From Subsaxibacter sp. CAU 1640 (GTDB taxonomy: Bacteria; Bacteroidota; Bacteroidia; Flavobacteriales; Flavobacteriaceae), in assembly GCF_023156585.1 (NCBI RefSeq), contig NZ_JALNMI010000001.1, forward strand, positions 186,001 through 250,000: a stretch of DNA of 64,000 bases. Direction: 5' to 3'. A program made the position numbers and the translations under genes. This document shows positions 1 to 9,449 of the stretch, one piece after another. Each line of letters starts with the position of its first letter. The first letter of the stretch is position 1. The notes under the pieces are model-generated. The model saw nothing but the letters and a program-made list of their open reading frames with translations, was not told where the DNA came from and searched no databases.

Positions 1-1
1 A

Positions 2-568
2 TGGCAATGGAATGCGAATCCAAATGTCGTCTGGCATGCAAAATTGCCTGGGAATGATTATTTGAGATTGTTCTCCATTAAAGTTCCAGAAGATTCGAAA
101 AACCTTTGGATGGTGCCAAATCTCTTGCTACAAAAATTTCCAGCGCCCAATTTTACAGCATCTACAAAAATCACGTTACATCCTGAAGAAGCAAAAAATG
201 GCAAAACTGCCGGACTCATCATTATGGGTACTGATTATGCCACATTAAGCATTTCGCATGATGATAAAGGCTTTTTTATTCAGCAAACGGAAGCCATTGA
301 TGCCATTGCTGGTTCTGAAGAAAAAGTAAACGAATCACAACGTTTAAAATCGAATTCAGCTTTTTTTAAGGTGGAAGTAGTTGCGCCTGATGCGATGTGT
401 CAATTCAGTTATTCTGAAGATGGAAAGACCTTCAAAAAAATTGGCAAATCGTTTAAAGCCCAACCCGGAAAATGGATTGGTGCCAAGGTCGGATTATTTT
501 CGATTAGTACTCAAGAAGCCAAACGAGGTGGATATGCCGATGTAGATTATTTTGAAATCACAAAATAG
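2..568 (+). CDS. C-terminal part of a GH43-like glycoside hydrolase (cut by window edge)
   Basis: The open frame runs from base 2 without a stop, so this is the 3' end of a longer gene that begins outside the window. The visible 188 residues start with a WQWNANP-type motif and form a beta-sandwich (concanavalin A-like) module, which is characteristic of the C-terminal domain of GH43 beta-xylosidase/arabinosidase-like enzymes. The catalytic five-bladed propeller would lie upstream and cannot be inspected. The next gene follows after 6 bp in the same direction, and its neighbours are pectin esterases and a pectate lyase, so side-chain trimming of pectin is the likely job. Substrate (arabinan, xylan or galactan) is inferred only. 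Confidence 0.7.
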   Translation, partial: WQWNANPNVVWHAKLPGNDYLRLFSIKVPEDSKNLWMVPNLLLQKFPAPNFTASTKITLHPEEAKNGKTAGLIIMGTDYATLSISHDDKGFFIQQTEAIDAIAGSEEKVNESQRLKSNSAFFKVEVVAPDAMCQFSYSEDGKTFKKIGKSFKAQPGKWIGAKVGLFSISTQEAKRGGYADVDYFEITK

Positions 569-574
569 ATTAAT

Positions 575-1396
575 TTGAAAGTCAATTATTTACATATCAT
601 ATGTGTCAGCTTACTCATAGTTGGCTGTGCTTCCGATAACAAAACTCAAACTTTTACAAAAGTCTACCTCATCGGAGATTCTACTATGGCGGATTATACT
701 GGATATTACGACCTTGGCAAGGATTATATGAAAACTAGATATCCTATAGCAGGTTGGGGCCAAGTCTTCCAACAATTTTTGATATCGGATAGTCTTTCAA
801 CTTTAAAAAATATCATCAAAACAGATAGTGTCATTGTGGATGACAGAGCAAGAGGTGGCAGAAGCACACGTACTTTTTTTCAGGAAGGCAGATGGCGCGC
901 AGTTTATGATAGTTTGAAGCCAAATGATGTGGTCATTATGCAATTTGGTCATAATGATGCCGCAGAACAGAAGACCGAACGTTACGTTAATATTGAAGGT
1001 TATAAAGAATTTTTAAGATTGTTCGTCAATCAAACAAGGGAAAAAGGAGCCATTCCCATCATTTTGACACCTGTGGCACGAAATTATCCTTGGAAGGATG
1101 GCAAGCTTCAAAACGTTCATGGCGAGTATGACCAAGCGCCTAAAGATATTGGCATTGAGATGAATGCAATGCTTATCGATTTGAATAAAAAATCGAGAGA
1201 CTTTTTTACAAAAAAGGGTGAAACTTATGTTTCAGAAACATACTTTATGAACTTACCTGAAGGTAAATATGAAGCATATCCAGAAGGATTAAAAGACAAT
1301 ACTCACTTTCAACCACAAGGTGCCACGGAAGTTGCCAGACTTGTATATGAAGGACTAAAAGAATTGAATTTAAAGTTAAAACCTTCGGATGATTAG
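575..1396 (+). CDS. Rhamnogalacturonan acetylesterase-like SGNH hydrolase (CE12 type), lipoprotein
   Basis: This 273-residue protein has a short signal peptide ending in a lipobox with Cys18 (IVGC), so it is probably a lipoprotein facing the periplasm or surface. SGNH blocks are clear: GDST with nucleophile Ser36, the GGRSTRT stretch, GHND near residues 125-128, and a DNTHF motif carrying the catalytic Asp/His near residues 245-248. The DNTHF form and GRSTRTF motif are typical of CE12 rhamnogalacturonan acetylesterases (RhgT/RGAE), which remove acetyl groups from rhamnogalacturonan I. Translation seems to start at a TTG, since no ATG precedes the signal peptide. It overlaps the next gene by 8 bp. 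Confidence 0.85.
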   Translation: MKVNYLHIICVSLLIVGCASDNKTQTFTKVYLIGDSTMADYTGYYDLGKDYMKTRYPIAGWGQVFQQFLISDSLSTLKNIIKTDSVIVDDRARGGRSTRTFFQEGRWRAVYDSLKPNDVVIMQFGHNDAAEQKTERYVNIEGYKEFLRLFVNQTREKGAIPIILTPVARNYPWKDGKLQNVHGEYDQAPKDIGIEMNAMLIDLNKKSRDFFTKKGETYVSETYFMNLPEGKYEAYPEGLKDNTHFQPQGATEVARLVYEGLKELNLKLKPSDD

Positions 1397-2357
1397 GATA
1401 AATTCGTCAATATGGAAAAATATATTCTTCTGTAGTCTATTGATGACTAGCATCGATATTCATCTCTATTCTCAAGAAAAAGAACCAGAATTCAAACCAT
1501 ATACAATTGAATCCACCTATCAAAAGCTAAAAAAATACCATCCATTCATCACTCCCATTGAACCATTGGTTTCAAAAGACATCCTTGCCAATGAAGATAT
1601 TGTTTACAAAAGCATTGAAGATACCCTCCTAAAATTGGACATCTATACGCCAAAAGACACATTAAAATCCTATCCTGCGGTATTGTTGATACATGGTGGC
1701 GGTTGGCTGACTGGAAGCAAGGAAAATCAACGTGTGATGGCGCAACATTTGGCATTAAATGGTTTTGTGGCTGTGACAGCTTCTTACCGATTAGGTTTGG
1801 AATCCCCTTATCCCGCAGCCGTTCACGATTTGAAAGATGCCATCAGATGGATGCGTCAGAATGATAAAAAATATTCGATTGATTCGAAAAAAATCGCCGT
1901 TTTAGGAGCTTCTGCTGGCGGACAATTGGCCACATTAATTGGCATTACCCCTAATTCAGAAGTGTTCGGATTTGATGCCGATGTTTCTGACGACGTCCAA
2001 GCAATTGTAAATGTTGATGGCATCGTCTCATTCATCCATCCCGAAGCTGCATCCGAAGGAAAAATGGCAAGCATCTGGTTGAATGGTACCAGAGATGAAA
2101 ATTTCGAAAATTGGAAAGAAGCATCACCTTTGGAATATGTCAATGCGAGCTCTCCCCCTATCTTGTTCATCAACAGTTCGCAGCCACGTTTTCACGCTGG
2201 AAGAGATGATATGGTTGCTCTTCTGAATGATTTCGGAATCTACAATGAAACCTTCACCATTGAAGACAGTCCACATTCCTTTTGGCTTGTGCAACCTTGG
2301 TTTGAAACTACATTGAATTACACGGTTAAGTTTTTAAATAAAACTTTAAGGGATTAA
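1389..2357 (+). CDS. Secreted alpha/beta hydrolase esterase
   Basis: A 322-residue alpha/beta hydrolase with an N-terminal hydrophobic signal segment. It shows the oxyanion motif HGGGW, a nucleophile elbow GASAGG with Ser175, and a late catalytic His in a SPHSFW context. This pattern fits the carboxylesterase/BD-FAE-like group, which includes acetyl- and feruloyl-esterases encoded in polysaccharide loci. Its start overlaps the preceding acetylesterase by 8 bp, so the two are translationally coupled and probably deacetylate the same pectic substrate. Exact substrate cannot be read from the sequence. It converges on the pectate lyase gene with only 7 bp between stops. Confidence 0.75.
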   Translation: MIRINSSIWKNIFFCSLLMTSIDIHLYSQEKEPEFKPYTIESTYQKLKKYHPFITPIEPLVSKDILANEDIVYKSIEDTLLKLDIYTPKDTLKSYPAVLLIHGGGWLTGSKENQRVMAQHLALNGFVAVTASYRLGLESPYPAAVHDLKDAIRWMRQNDKKYSIDSKKIAVLGASAGGQLATLIGITPNSEVFGFDADVSDDVQAIVNVDGIVSFIHPEAASEGKMASIWLNGTRDENFENWKEASPLEYVNASSPPILFINSSQPRFHAGRDDMVALLNDFGIYNETFTIEDSPHSFWLVQPWFETTLNYTVKFLNKTLRD

Positions 2358-2364
2358 CTTAAAT

Positions 2365-3846
2365 TTATTCAAATTCGAATGCTCCTAAATCTGGGGCTGT
2401 TCCATTGAATGGTAATCCTACATCCACACCTTGGTCAATCAAATCGCTAGAAGACACTAATCTCATAAAATCCATATTTGGCAAACTTCCGTCGGCGTTC
2501 CTAGGTGCTGCAAGTAGATTGATATCCAAACTCGCAAAATCTTCTGCCGTCGTAGTTAATCCATTCTGCCATCCGTTGTTAGTAATATCCGTTGTGGTCG
2601 CATTGAAACTATTGGTGCTTCCACTATTCAATGAAACCGAGTTTTTAATGGTCAAAGCCATTGCAATATTGGTTGAACTAAAGCTATAATTCCTTCCATT
2701 ATCGAATGCAGAACCATTATAGATTTCAATCGTACCACGATTACTGTTATGGTCAAAACCATCATACACATTTCCTGCTGCTACACAATTTTTATAATTA
2801 GCATTGTGCTTCAGGGTTTTATCGTCACTACCCCCTGTTTTAAAACCATTACCATCTCCAGACCCTACCGTTCCATTCTGCAAATAGCCATTTTTAAATG
2901 CCCAGCAGTTCTCATAATAGGTCGTAACGTTGTCTGTATCTCTCAAATAACCATCCCAACCATCGTCTAGATTTTGCCAAGCGCGACAACCTATGAATTT
3001 ATTTCCAGAGCCCACATTTAATTTAGCGGCAAAACCATCGGCATTTTCGAGAGTCGAATCGGCATTGAAAAATGAATCACAATTTAAAATGGTGTTATTG
3101 CTTGCGCCATTATCCAATTGCAAGCCTGTATCAGCATTTTCGCTGAACGTACAAAACTCTATCAGATTGTTATCTCCAGTGATATGCATTCCATTGTCAC
3201 CAGCGGAAAATACGTCAATTCCTTTGATATGCCAGTAATCGCCAGATAATTCGATTCCTCTGTTGGATGAGCTTTCAGACATAGAAGAGAAATCAAATCT
3301 CGGTCTTTCAGTGTCTGATGGATATGGCAATACTGAAATAAAATTACCGTTTGAGCCATTTCCTGAAACTTGGATTGGCGAGTTGAAAACATAGTTTCCT
3401 CCTCTCACATAAATGGTTTCGCCAGCCGAAGCTGTTGCAATTGCAGATAAAAATTCCGCTGAAGATTGAACAACAGTCCCATTTACCCCACCACTAACAC
3501 CAGAGACATTGATGGTTTTTTGCCCCATAACGCCAGAACCATCCGACGCCGTAGCCTTGATGATGACATCGCCATTAGATACTGCAGTCACAAGTCCCGT
3601 CTGCGAAACCGTTGCAACTTGTGCATGTGAAGTACTCCAACTGACCGATGCATTAGTCGCATTGGCAGGAACGACATTTACACTCAATTGAGTTGAGCCA
3701 CCATCCAAAATATTATCGCCATTGACAATTATTGAACTCACTAATACAATAGGGTCGTTATCATTGCTTGCATCGTCTTTACTGCAATTTAAAAGTAACA
3801 GTATAACCAACAGGTTTACAAACAATTTTCTTCTTTTTAACATCAT
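2365..3846 (-). CDS. PL9-type pectate lyase lipoprotein with Ig-like (BIG2) domain
   Basis: This 493-residue protein begins with a lipoprotein signal (LLLLNCSKDD, Cys20). Residues about 37-116 form a bacterial Ig-like group 2 domain, and the rest is a right-handed parallel beta-helix. The motifs DGFAAKL near residue 270, GCRAWQN, and NLDDGWD near residue 293 are typical of PL9 pectate/exopolygalacturonate lyases, where an Asp cluster binds calcium and a Lys acts as base. It would cleave polygalacturonate by beta-elimination, giving the unsaturated uronates handled by KdgF, KduI and KduD farther along. It is transcribed divergently from the LacI gene, and a palindrome resembling the kduI operator lies just upstream. 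Confidence 0.85.
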   Translation of the reverse strand: MMLKRRKLFVNLLVILLLLNCSKDDASNDNDPIVLVSSIIVNGDNILDGGSTQLSVNVVPANATNASVSWSTSHAQVATVSQTGLVTAVSNGDVIIKATASDGSGVMGQKTINVSGVSGGVNGTVVQSSAEFLSAIATASAGETIYVRGGNYVFNSPIQVSGNGSNGNFISVLPYPSDTERPRFDFSSMSESSSNRGIELSGDYWHIKGIDVFSAGDNGMHITGDNNLIEFCTFSENADTGLQLDNGASNNTILNCDSFFNADSTLENADGFAAKLNVGSGNKFIGCRAWQNLDDGWDGYLRDTDNVTTYYENCWAFKNGYLQNGTVGSGDGNGFKTGGSDDKTLKHNANYKNCVAAGNVYDGFDHNSNRGTIEIYNGSAFDNGRNYSFSSTNIAMALTIKNSVSLNSGSTNSFNATTTDITNNGWQNGLTTTAEDFASLDINLLAAPRNADGSLPNMDFMRLVSSSDLIDQGVDVGLPFNGTAPDLGAFEFE

Positions 3847-3882
3847 TCTAATCTTTAAAATTCAAAACAAATTCTTATATTG

Positions 3883-3896
3883 GGTAATCGATTGCA
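3883..3896. promoter_or_regulatory. Putative LacI-family operator upstream of the pectate lyase
   Basis: The 14-bp sequence GGTAATCGATTGCA matches 12 of 14 positions of the perfect palindrome found before kduI (TGTAATCGATTACA) and keeps the central CG typical of LacI-family sites. On the minus strand a TATTTTTA box (3897-3904) directly abuts it, the same layout as at kduI. It lies between the divergent pectate lyase and lacI genes, so it could control one or both. Confidence 0.6.
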
Positions 3897-3904
3897 TAAA
3901 AATA
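3897..3904 (-). promoter_or_regulatory. Probable -7 box of the pectate lyase promoter
   Basis: TATTTTTA on the minus strand matches the Bacteroidota -7 consensus TAnnTTTG except at the last base. It directly touches the putative operator at 3883-3896, so a bound repressor would cover the transcription start region. Confidence 0.45.
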
Positions 3905-3978
3905 CTGAATTAGGATTTAAAAGTCTAGAACTTTATAAATAAAAATGTATTTTTATCCTCTCACTACCAACTGGTCAA

Positions 3979-5001
3979 ATGAAGAAAAAAACCACTATTT
4001 ATGATATTGCTGAAAAGCTAAACCTAACGGCAGCGACAGTATCACGAGCGCTCAACAATAATGAAAAGATAAGCGAGAGCACACGTAAGCTGGTCCAGGA
4101 GACTGCTTTAGAAATGAATTATGAGCAAAACACACTTGCTCGAGCACTTAAAAGCGGCAAAAGTTACAACGTAGGTGTCGTTGTACCTCGTATGGACAGC
4201 AACTTTTTCGCATCCGTCATTCGAGGGATTGAGGAAGAACTCTATCCGCAAGGATACCACGTCATTGTATGCCAAACCCACGACCAAGAAAATTTGGAAA
4301 CTGGGAATATCAACTCGCTCCTAAACGCCCAAGTAGATGGTATTTTGATGTCGATTTCGAATGCAAAGACCAAAAATAAAGTCTTCAACAATTTATTCGC
4401 CAAACATGTCCCGCTGATTTTCTTTGATAGAAAACGAGATATTGATGGTGTTAGTTCAGTGACCATCGATGACTTTAATGGTGCATACGAAGCCACAAAG
4501 CACCTCATTCAACAAGGTTGTAAACGCATCGCACATCTTTCCAATGACCGTTCGTTGGAAATCTTTAAGAATCGTTATATGGGTTACAAACAGGCACTTT
4601 TAGACCATGGATTGGAGTGCGATGAAAGTTTGGTTATAGAAACTGCGAGTAAAGTGGATGAAGGACGACGAATCACAAAACAGTTTTTGAGTATGGAACG
4701 TCCGCCAGATGCTATTTTTTCTTCAAGTGATTTTACAGCTTTGGGAGCTATTCAGGAAATAAAGGAACACGGACTTAAAATTCCAGAAGATATTTGCGTG
4801 GTTGGTTTTAGTAATGAGCCTTTCACGCGTTTTATGGAACTTTCAATTACTTCTGTAGACCAATCGCCGATTGAAATGGGTCGTATTGCAGCACAGGTGT
4901 TTTTGGAGGAAGTCAATAATGGCAAAAAAATCAAGATGCAAAAGCAGATTGTATTGACACCAGAATTAATGGTTCGTAAATCTTCTTCAAAATTGAAATA
5001 A
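3979..5001 (+). CDS. LacI-family transcriptional regulator (full length)
   Basis: A 340-residue regulator with an N-terminal LacI helix-turn-helix (TIYDIAEKLNLTAATVSRALNN, residues about 5-26), the hinge helix region around residues 48-60, and a complete periplasmic-binding-protein-like effector domain from about residue 62 to the end. Length is normal for the family. It sits between the pectate lyase and the uronate operon, and family-like palindromes with a central CG occur before both the lyase and kduI. It is therefore the best candidate for the pathway repressor, sensing a uronate or KDG-type intermediate; the ligand is an inference. A bidirectional terminator follows the stop codon. Confidence 0.9.
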   Translation: MKKKTTIYDIAEKLNLTAATVSRALNNNEKISESTRKLVQETALEMNYEQNTLARALKSGKSYNVGVVVPRMDSNFFASVIRGIEEELYPQGYHVIVCQTHDQENLETGNINSLLNAQVDGILMSISNAKTKNKVFNNLFAKHVPLIFFDRKRDIDGVSSVTIDDFNGAYEATKHLIQQGCKRIAHLSNDRSLEIFKNRYMGYKQALLDHGLECDESLVIETASKVDEGRRITKQFLSMERPPDAIFSSSDFTALGAIQEIKEHGLKIPEDICVVGFSNEPFTRFMELSITSVDQSPIEMGRIAAQVFLEEVNNGKKIKMQKQIVLTPELMVRKSSSKLK

Positions 5002-5029
5002 AAAAAGACCTTTTAAAGGTCTTTTCTCT
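5001..5029. terminator. Bidirectional Rho-independent terminator between lacI and uxaA
   Basis: An inverted repeat AAAAGACCTT/AAGGTCTTTT is flanked by an A-run on the left and a T-run on the right, so it can terminate the plus-strand lacI transcript and the minus-strand uronate operon, which converge here. Confidence 0.8.
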
Positions 5030-5047
5030 TTCTGCTATCAATCAAAA

Positions 5048-6661
5048 TCACAAGGAAACACCACGTTTCCATGGAATAAAATCGTTCTGATTTAAGAGAC
5101 TTGCCTTTGAAGGCGTTCGTCCGCTTGCTATTTCTATGATGGTATTCAAGGTTTCTTCAGCCATTTCTTCAATGGTTTTTTCACCCTTAATGATTCCACC
5201 AGTATCAATATCAATAATATCACTCATACGTCTTGCCAATTCAGAATTGGAAGATACTTTCACAATCGGCGCAATCGGATTACCTGTTGGCGTTCCCAAA
5301 CCGGTAGTAAACAAAACTATGTTTGCTCCAGAACCCACCATAGCGGTTGTACTTTCAACATCATTACCAGGCGTGCACAACAGGTTCAAGCCAGGTTTTG
5401 TCACGTATTCACCATAATCCAAAACATCCACTACTGGGGATGTTCCACCCTTTTTGGCTGCACCAGCCGATTTCATTGCGTCAGTAATCAATCCGTCTTT
5501 GATGTTTCCTGGTGAAGGATTCATATCGAACCCAGAACCTGCGTCTACCACAGATTTTTCAAAGGCTTTCATCAATTCCAAAAAACGATTGGCTGTCGCT
5601 TCTGTTTCACAACGATTGACCAATTCCTGCTCCACGCCACACAATTCTGGAAATTCTGATAATATGGCTGTTCCACCCAAAGCCACCAACAAATCTGATG
5701 TGTAGCCCAATGTAGGATTCGCAGAAATCCCAGAAAATCCATCAGAACCGCCACATTCCAGACCTAATCTCAATTTGGACAAAGGTGCTGGTTTTCGTTC
5801 GATTTTATTGGCTTCCTTAATAGCTTCAAACGAATTCTTTATGATACTGCTCAACATCTCATCAACCGTTCCCATTTTTTGTTGTTCGTACATCAAAACG
5901 GGTTTGGTATTGTTCGGACTGATAGCTTCTAAAGCCTTGTTGAAAATATCAATTTGAAGATTTTGACATCCCAAACTCAATACCGTCGCTCCAGCCACAT
6001 TCGGATTGTGGACATAACCTGCCAACAATCTCGCTAAACTTTCAGAATCCTGACGTATGCCACCGCAACCACCAGGATGCGTTATGAATTTCACCTCAAC
6101 ATTATCAAAAACTTTTTCCGACTGCTCTTCTTCAATCAAAGAGGTTTCGCCATTGTTATGCACCAATGAGCGCAACAAATTTCGATAGCTGTTGGTTTTC
6201 TGGGTCAATAACTCCTTTTCAAAAACATCCTTAAGGATTTCTATATTTCGATTTTCACAAAACACCAAAGGGAAAAACAACCAAACATTGGCAGTCCCAA
6301 CCTGACCATCCTCACGATGATAGCCCATAAACGTTCTGTCTTTCCATTTGTCAACATTTGGAGCTGTCCAACCTATCGTATTCGTTTTCTGGGAAACTTT
6401 AGCGCTTTGATGCTTCACATTTTCCGTATTCAGCACAGCGCCTCTTAGAATAGGCTGACTCGCCTTTCCGACCAAAACGCCATACATATAAATGTTATCT
6501 CCCACAGCAAAATCCGTCAGAGCCAATTTATGTTTGGCCTTGACATCCGTTACTGCTGTAATCGATAGGTTTTCAAAAGAAATCACATCATCTTTTGCAA
6601 TGTCTATCAAAGCAACAGCGACATTATCCGATGGATGTACTTTTATCAGTTTCTTTTGCAT
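5048..6661 (-). CDS. uxaA: Altronate dehydratase
   Basis: This 537-residue protein has the two-part UxaA/GarD layout: an N-terminal SAF-like domain (residues about 1-90) and a large C-terminal catalytic domain with motifs such as THPGGCGG, LGLECGGSDGFSG and NPSPGN. Altronate dehydratase converts D-altronate to 2-keto-3-deoxy-D-gluconate (KDG), the last step of the galacturonate isomerase route. It lies 12 bp downstream of uxaB and is the last gene of the long uronate operon, followed by a bidirectional terminator. Length is close to the usual roughly 500-540 residues. Galactarate dehydratase is a related possibility, but the neighbouring uxaB and uxaC support UxaA. Confidence 0.92.
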   Translation of the reverse strand: MQKKLIKVHPSDNVAVALIDIAKDDVISFENLSITAVTDVKAKHKLALTDFAVGDNIYMYGVLVGKASQPILRGAVLNTENVKHQSAKVSQKTNTIGWTAPNVDKWKDRTFMGYHREDGQVGTANVWLFFPLVFCENRNIEILKDVFEKELLTQKTNSYRNLLRSLVHNNGETSLIEEEQSEKVFDNVEVKFITHPGGCGGIRQDSESLARLLAGYVHNPNVAGATVLSLGCQNLQIDIFNKALEAISPNNTKPVLMYEQQKMGTVDEMLSSIIKNSFEAIKEANKIERKPAPLSKLRLGLECGGSDGFSGISANPTLGYTSDLLVALGGTAILSEFPELCGVEQELVNRCETEATANRFLELMKAFEKSVVDAGSGFDMNPSPGNIKDGLITDAMKSAGAAKKGGTSPVVDVLDYGEYVTKPGLNLLCTPGNDVESTTAMVGSGANIVLFTTGLGTPTGNPIAPIVKVSSNSELARRMSDIIDIDTGGIIKGEKTIEEMAEETLNTIIEIASGRTPSKASLLNQNDFIPWKRGVSL

Positions 6662-6673
6662 AGTTTTAAATTC

Positions 6674-8143
6674 TTAATAGCGTTGGCTAAAACTTTCAAA
6701 TGCTTTCTCAACACCTTTGTCGTCCAATTCCTTTAAGGCAAAAGCAATCGCTTCCGTCAAATCGTTTATCGTATTCAAATCTTTATCCCAAAAAGATGCG
6801 TTTGCCAAAGTAGATGTCGCCACGAGTTGATAATTGTTTTCTTTCCAAACGGTTTTGAAAAAATCCACAATGTCTTCACTGTCTTTTATTGGTAACTGTT
6901 GACCATTCCAAGTGCCTTTGTAAAAACGAATTAAACAAGCAAATGCAAAGGTCAAATGCGTTGGCAATTTTTGATGTTTGTCATCATATTCCAACAAACT
7001 TGGCAAGACGCGGACTTTAAATTTTGAAATGGAATTTAATGCGATGTCCGCCAATTGATGTTTGATAAACGGATTTCTGAAACGGTCCAAAATTTCTTCT
7101 GCAAAGCTGTCCAATTCCTCACGGTTCATTGGAAGAATTTCATTGATTTCCTCAAAAATCGCTTTGTTGACGAAGTTTCCAGTAAACGAATTATCGACAG
7201 TCTCTTTGACTGTTGAATTTCCATAGAGCAAAGACATTGGCACCATAGCAGTATGTGCACCATTCAAAATTCGGACCTTGCGCGTGCGATACGGTTGCAT
7301 ATCTTTCACGATTTTCACATCCAAATCCGTCTTGTGAAATGGTAATTTTGCTTTCAATGCATCATCACCTTCAATCACCCAAAGCAAAAATGCTTCTGCC
7401 GCCACAATCAAATTGTCTTTATATTCCAATTGCGCGTTGTACGCTTCGATTTCGTCCTTTGGATACCCAGGAACAATTCTATCCACCAAAGTACTGTGAA
7501 AAGAACAATGAACATTCATCCACGTTTTAAAGTCCTCTCCCAAATTCCAATCGTCTGAATATTTTAAAATGATTTCTTTCAGCGTTTCAGAATTATGATT
7601 TATCAACTCACAGGGAATGATGGTCAAACCTTTGTCGGCACTTCCATTGAAATGTTTGAATCGTTCATAGAGAAGCACTGTCAACTTCGCTGGAAAAGAG
7701 CTCGGAGGTTGCATTTCCTTTGTATCGGAAGCCACATAAGCGATGCCAGCTTCGGTAGTATTTGAGATGATAAATTCGAGTGATTCTTCTCTAGCCAAGC
7801 TCAAATAGTCATTAAAATTGATATAAGGGTCGATGCCTTTTACGATGTTCGTAATCAATTCCTGATGCTGAATTTCCTGACCTTTTTGCACACCTTTCAA
7901 AAACAACGTGTATAAACCATCTTGGTCATTCAACATACTCACCATACCTCTATCGATGGGTTGCACAACGGCGATTCCTGCATTGAAACCTGCTTTTTTG
8001 TTCAGCGTTTGAAAGGCATATTCCACAAAAGCTCTTAAAAAATTGCCTTCGCCAAATTGAACCACTTTTATCGGCAATGTCTTCCCAGCATCAGTTGTTT
8101 TTCTGTTAAGCGGTTTCTTTTTTTCGGTTAATTCTGTCATCAC
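6674..8143 (-). CDS. uxaB: Tagaturonate reductase (altronate oxidoreductase)
   Basis: A 489-residue member of the mannitol dehydrogenase/polyol long-chain dehydrogenase family. It shows the N-terminal nucleotide-binding motif VQFGEGNFLRAF near residues 28-39, the DRIVPGYP motif, and RKVRILNGAHTAM, a catalytic-region signature with Lys and His. It reduces D-tagaturonate to D-altronate with NADH, between UxaC and UxaA. Fructuronate reductase (classical UxuB) belongs to the same family, but here an SDR-type mannonate oxidoreductase is encoded beside uxuA, which leaves this gene the tagaturonate role. It sits between the TRAP permease gene and uxaA in the operon. Confidence 0.9.
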   Translation of the reverse strand: MMTELTEKKKPLNRKTTDAGKTLPIKVVQFGEGNFLRAFVEYAFQTLNKKAGFNAGIAVVQPIDRGMVSMLNDQDGLYTLFLKGVQKGQEIQHQELITNIVKGIDPYINFNDYLSLAREESLEFIISNTTEAGIAYVASDTKEMQPPSSFPAKLTVLLYERFKHFNGSADKGLTIIPCELINHNSETLKEIILKYSDDWNLGEDFKTWMNVHCSFHSTLVDRIVPGYPKDEIEAYNAQLEYKDNLIVAAEAFLLWVIEGDDALKAKLPFHKTDLDVKIVKDMQPYRTRKVRILNGAHTAMVPMSLLYGNSTVKETVDNSFTGNFVNKAIFEEINEILPMNREELDSFAEEILDRFRNPFIKHQLADIALNSISKFKVRVLPSLLEYDDKHQKLPTHLTFAFACLIRFYKGTWNGQQLPIKDSEDIVDFFKTVWKENNYQLVATSTLANASFWDKDLNTINDLTEAIAFALKELDDKGVEKAFESFSQRY

Positions 8144-8151
8144 ATCCTAAA

Positions 8152-9447
8152 TTATAAATCAAACAAACTTGGCAACCAAAGGGTCAATTGAGGGAAATAG
8201 GTCACTAAAAACAAGGCAACAAGCATTGCCAAAAAGAGTGGCAATAATGGTTTTATCACTTTTTCGATAGTGGTACCAGCAACTCCTACGCCGACAAACA
8301 ATACCGAACCAACGGGTGGTGTACAGAGTCCTATACATAGGTTCAACACCATAATAATTCCGAAGTGAACTGGGTCCATTCCAATTGAAGTAACAACCGG
8401 TAAAAATATCGGTGTGAAAATCAATACGGCTGGAGTCATATCCATAAAAACTCCAACAAAAAGCAACAACAAATTGATTATCAATAAAATGATGATTGGA
8501 TTGTCGCTAATTGCCAATAATGTGCTGCTGATATCCTGTGGAATGTTCTCAAAAGACATTACCCAGGACATACTCATCGAAGCACCAATCAATAGCATTA
8601 CTACAGCCGTTGTAGCGGAAGAATCCAACAGGATTTCTGGTAATGATTTTATAGTAATTTCTTTATATATAAAGCCCAAAATCAAGGTGTACAAAACAGC
8701 AATTGCAGATGCTTCTGTCGCTGTGAAAACACCTGTAACGATACCTCCAATGACAATTACCAACAGAAATAAGCTTGGTACAGCATCGAAAAATGTTTTT
8801 ACAACTGCTTTAATAGAACTTCTTTCACCAACTTTAAAACCTTTCTTCTTTGCCCAGAAATAGGCCACAATCATCAAGAACAATCCTGTAAGAAGTCCAG
8901 GAATATAGCCTGCCAAAAATAAGGCAGCGATAGAGACACCACCACTCGCCAAGGAATAGACAATCAATACATTACTGGGCGGAATAATCAAACCTGTGGT
9001 TGCTGACGTAATATTGACGGCTGCGCCGAATTCTTTGGAATAGCCCTCCTTCTCCATTTCTGGACCCAAAATACTTCCCATTGCCGAAGCCGATGCCATC
9101 GCTGAACCAGCAATCGCTCCCATTAACATCGCGCCAATGACATTAATCAATGCCAAACCTCCAGGAAGTGAGCCAACCAAGGTTTTTGCAAAAGCGATGA
9201 GTCGATGAGCAATTCCTCCTTTATTCATCAATTGTCCCGAAAGAATAAAAAAGGGAATTGCCAACAGTGCAAAACTGTCCAAACCAGTTCCCATACGTTG
9301 TGAAACGGTTGTAAACGCTGGCAATGCAGGTATACTGACCATCATCGTCAGTACCGACGAAATGGAAATACTCCACGCCACAGGGGTTCCGATGGCCAAT
9401 AAACCAACGAAACTAATGACTAAAACAAGAATTGGAATATACTCCAT
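8152..9447 (-). CDS. dctM: TRAP transporter large permease, DctM type
   Basis: A 431-residue, highly hydrophobic protein with about eleven to twelve predicted membrane spans and family motifs such as PFFILSGQLM, GSAMASASAMGSI and TPPVGSVLF. DctM-family proteins are the ion-coupled channel subunit of tripartite TRAP transporters. The gene lies 2 bp from the small permease and in line with a DctP binding protein, giving a complete P-Q-M set inside the uronate operon. By position it should import free hexuronates such as galacturonate or glucuronate, or unsaturated uronates; this substrate assignment is inference. Confidence 0.9.
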   Translation of the reverse strand: MEYIPILVLVISFVGLLAIGTPVAWSISISSVLTMMVSIPALPAFTTVSQRMGTGLDSFALLAIPFFILSGQLMNKGGIAHRLIAFAKTLVGSLPGGLALINVIGAMLMGAIAGSAMASASAMGSILGPEMEKEGYSKEFGAAVNITSATTGLIIPPSNVLIVYSLASGGVSIAALFLAGYIPGLLTGLFLMIVAYFWAKKKGFKVGERSSIKAVVKTFFDAVPSLFLLVIVIGGIVTGVFTATEASAIAVLYTLILGFIYKEITIKSLPEILLDSSATTAVVMLLIGASMSMSWVMSFENIPQDISSTLLAISDNPIIILLIINLLLLFVGVFMDMTPAVLIFTPIFLPVVTSIGMDPVHFGIIMVLNLCIGLCTPPVGSVLFVGVGVAGTTIEKVIKPLLPLFLAMLVALFLVTYFPQLTLWLPSLFDL

Positions 9448-9449
9448 AA

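Noticed and set aside
1856-2173. Open frame on the minus strand inside the esterase gene
   Set aside because: It lies fully within a well-supported coding gene and shows no domain or signal of its own.
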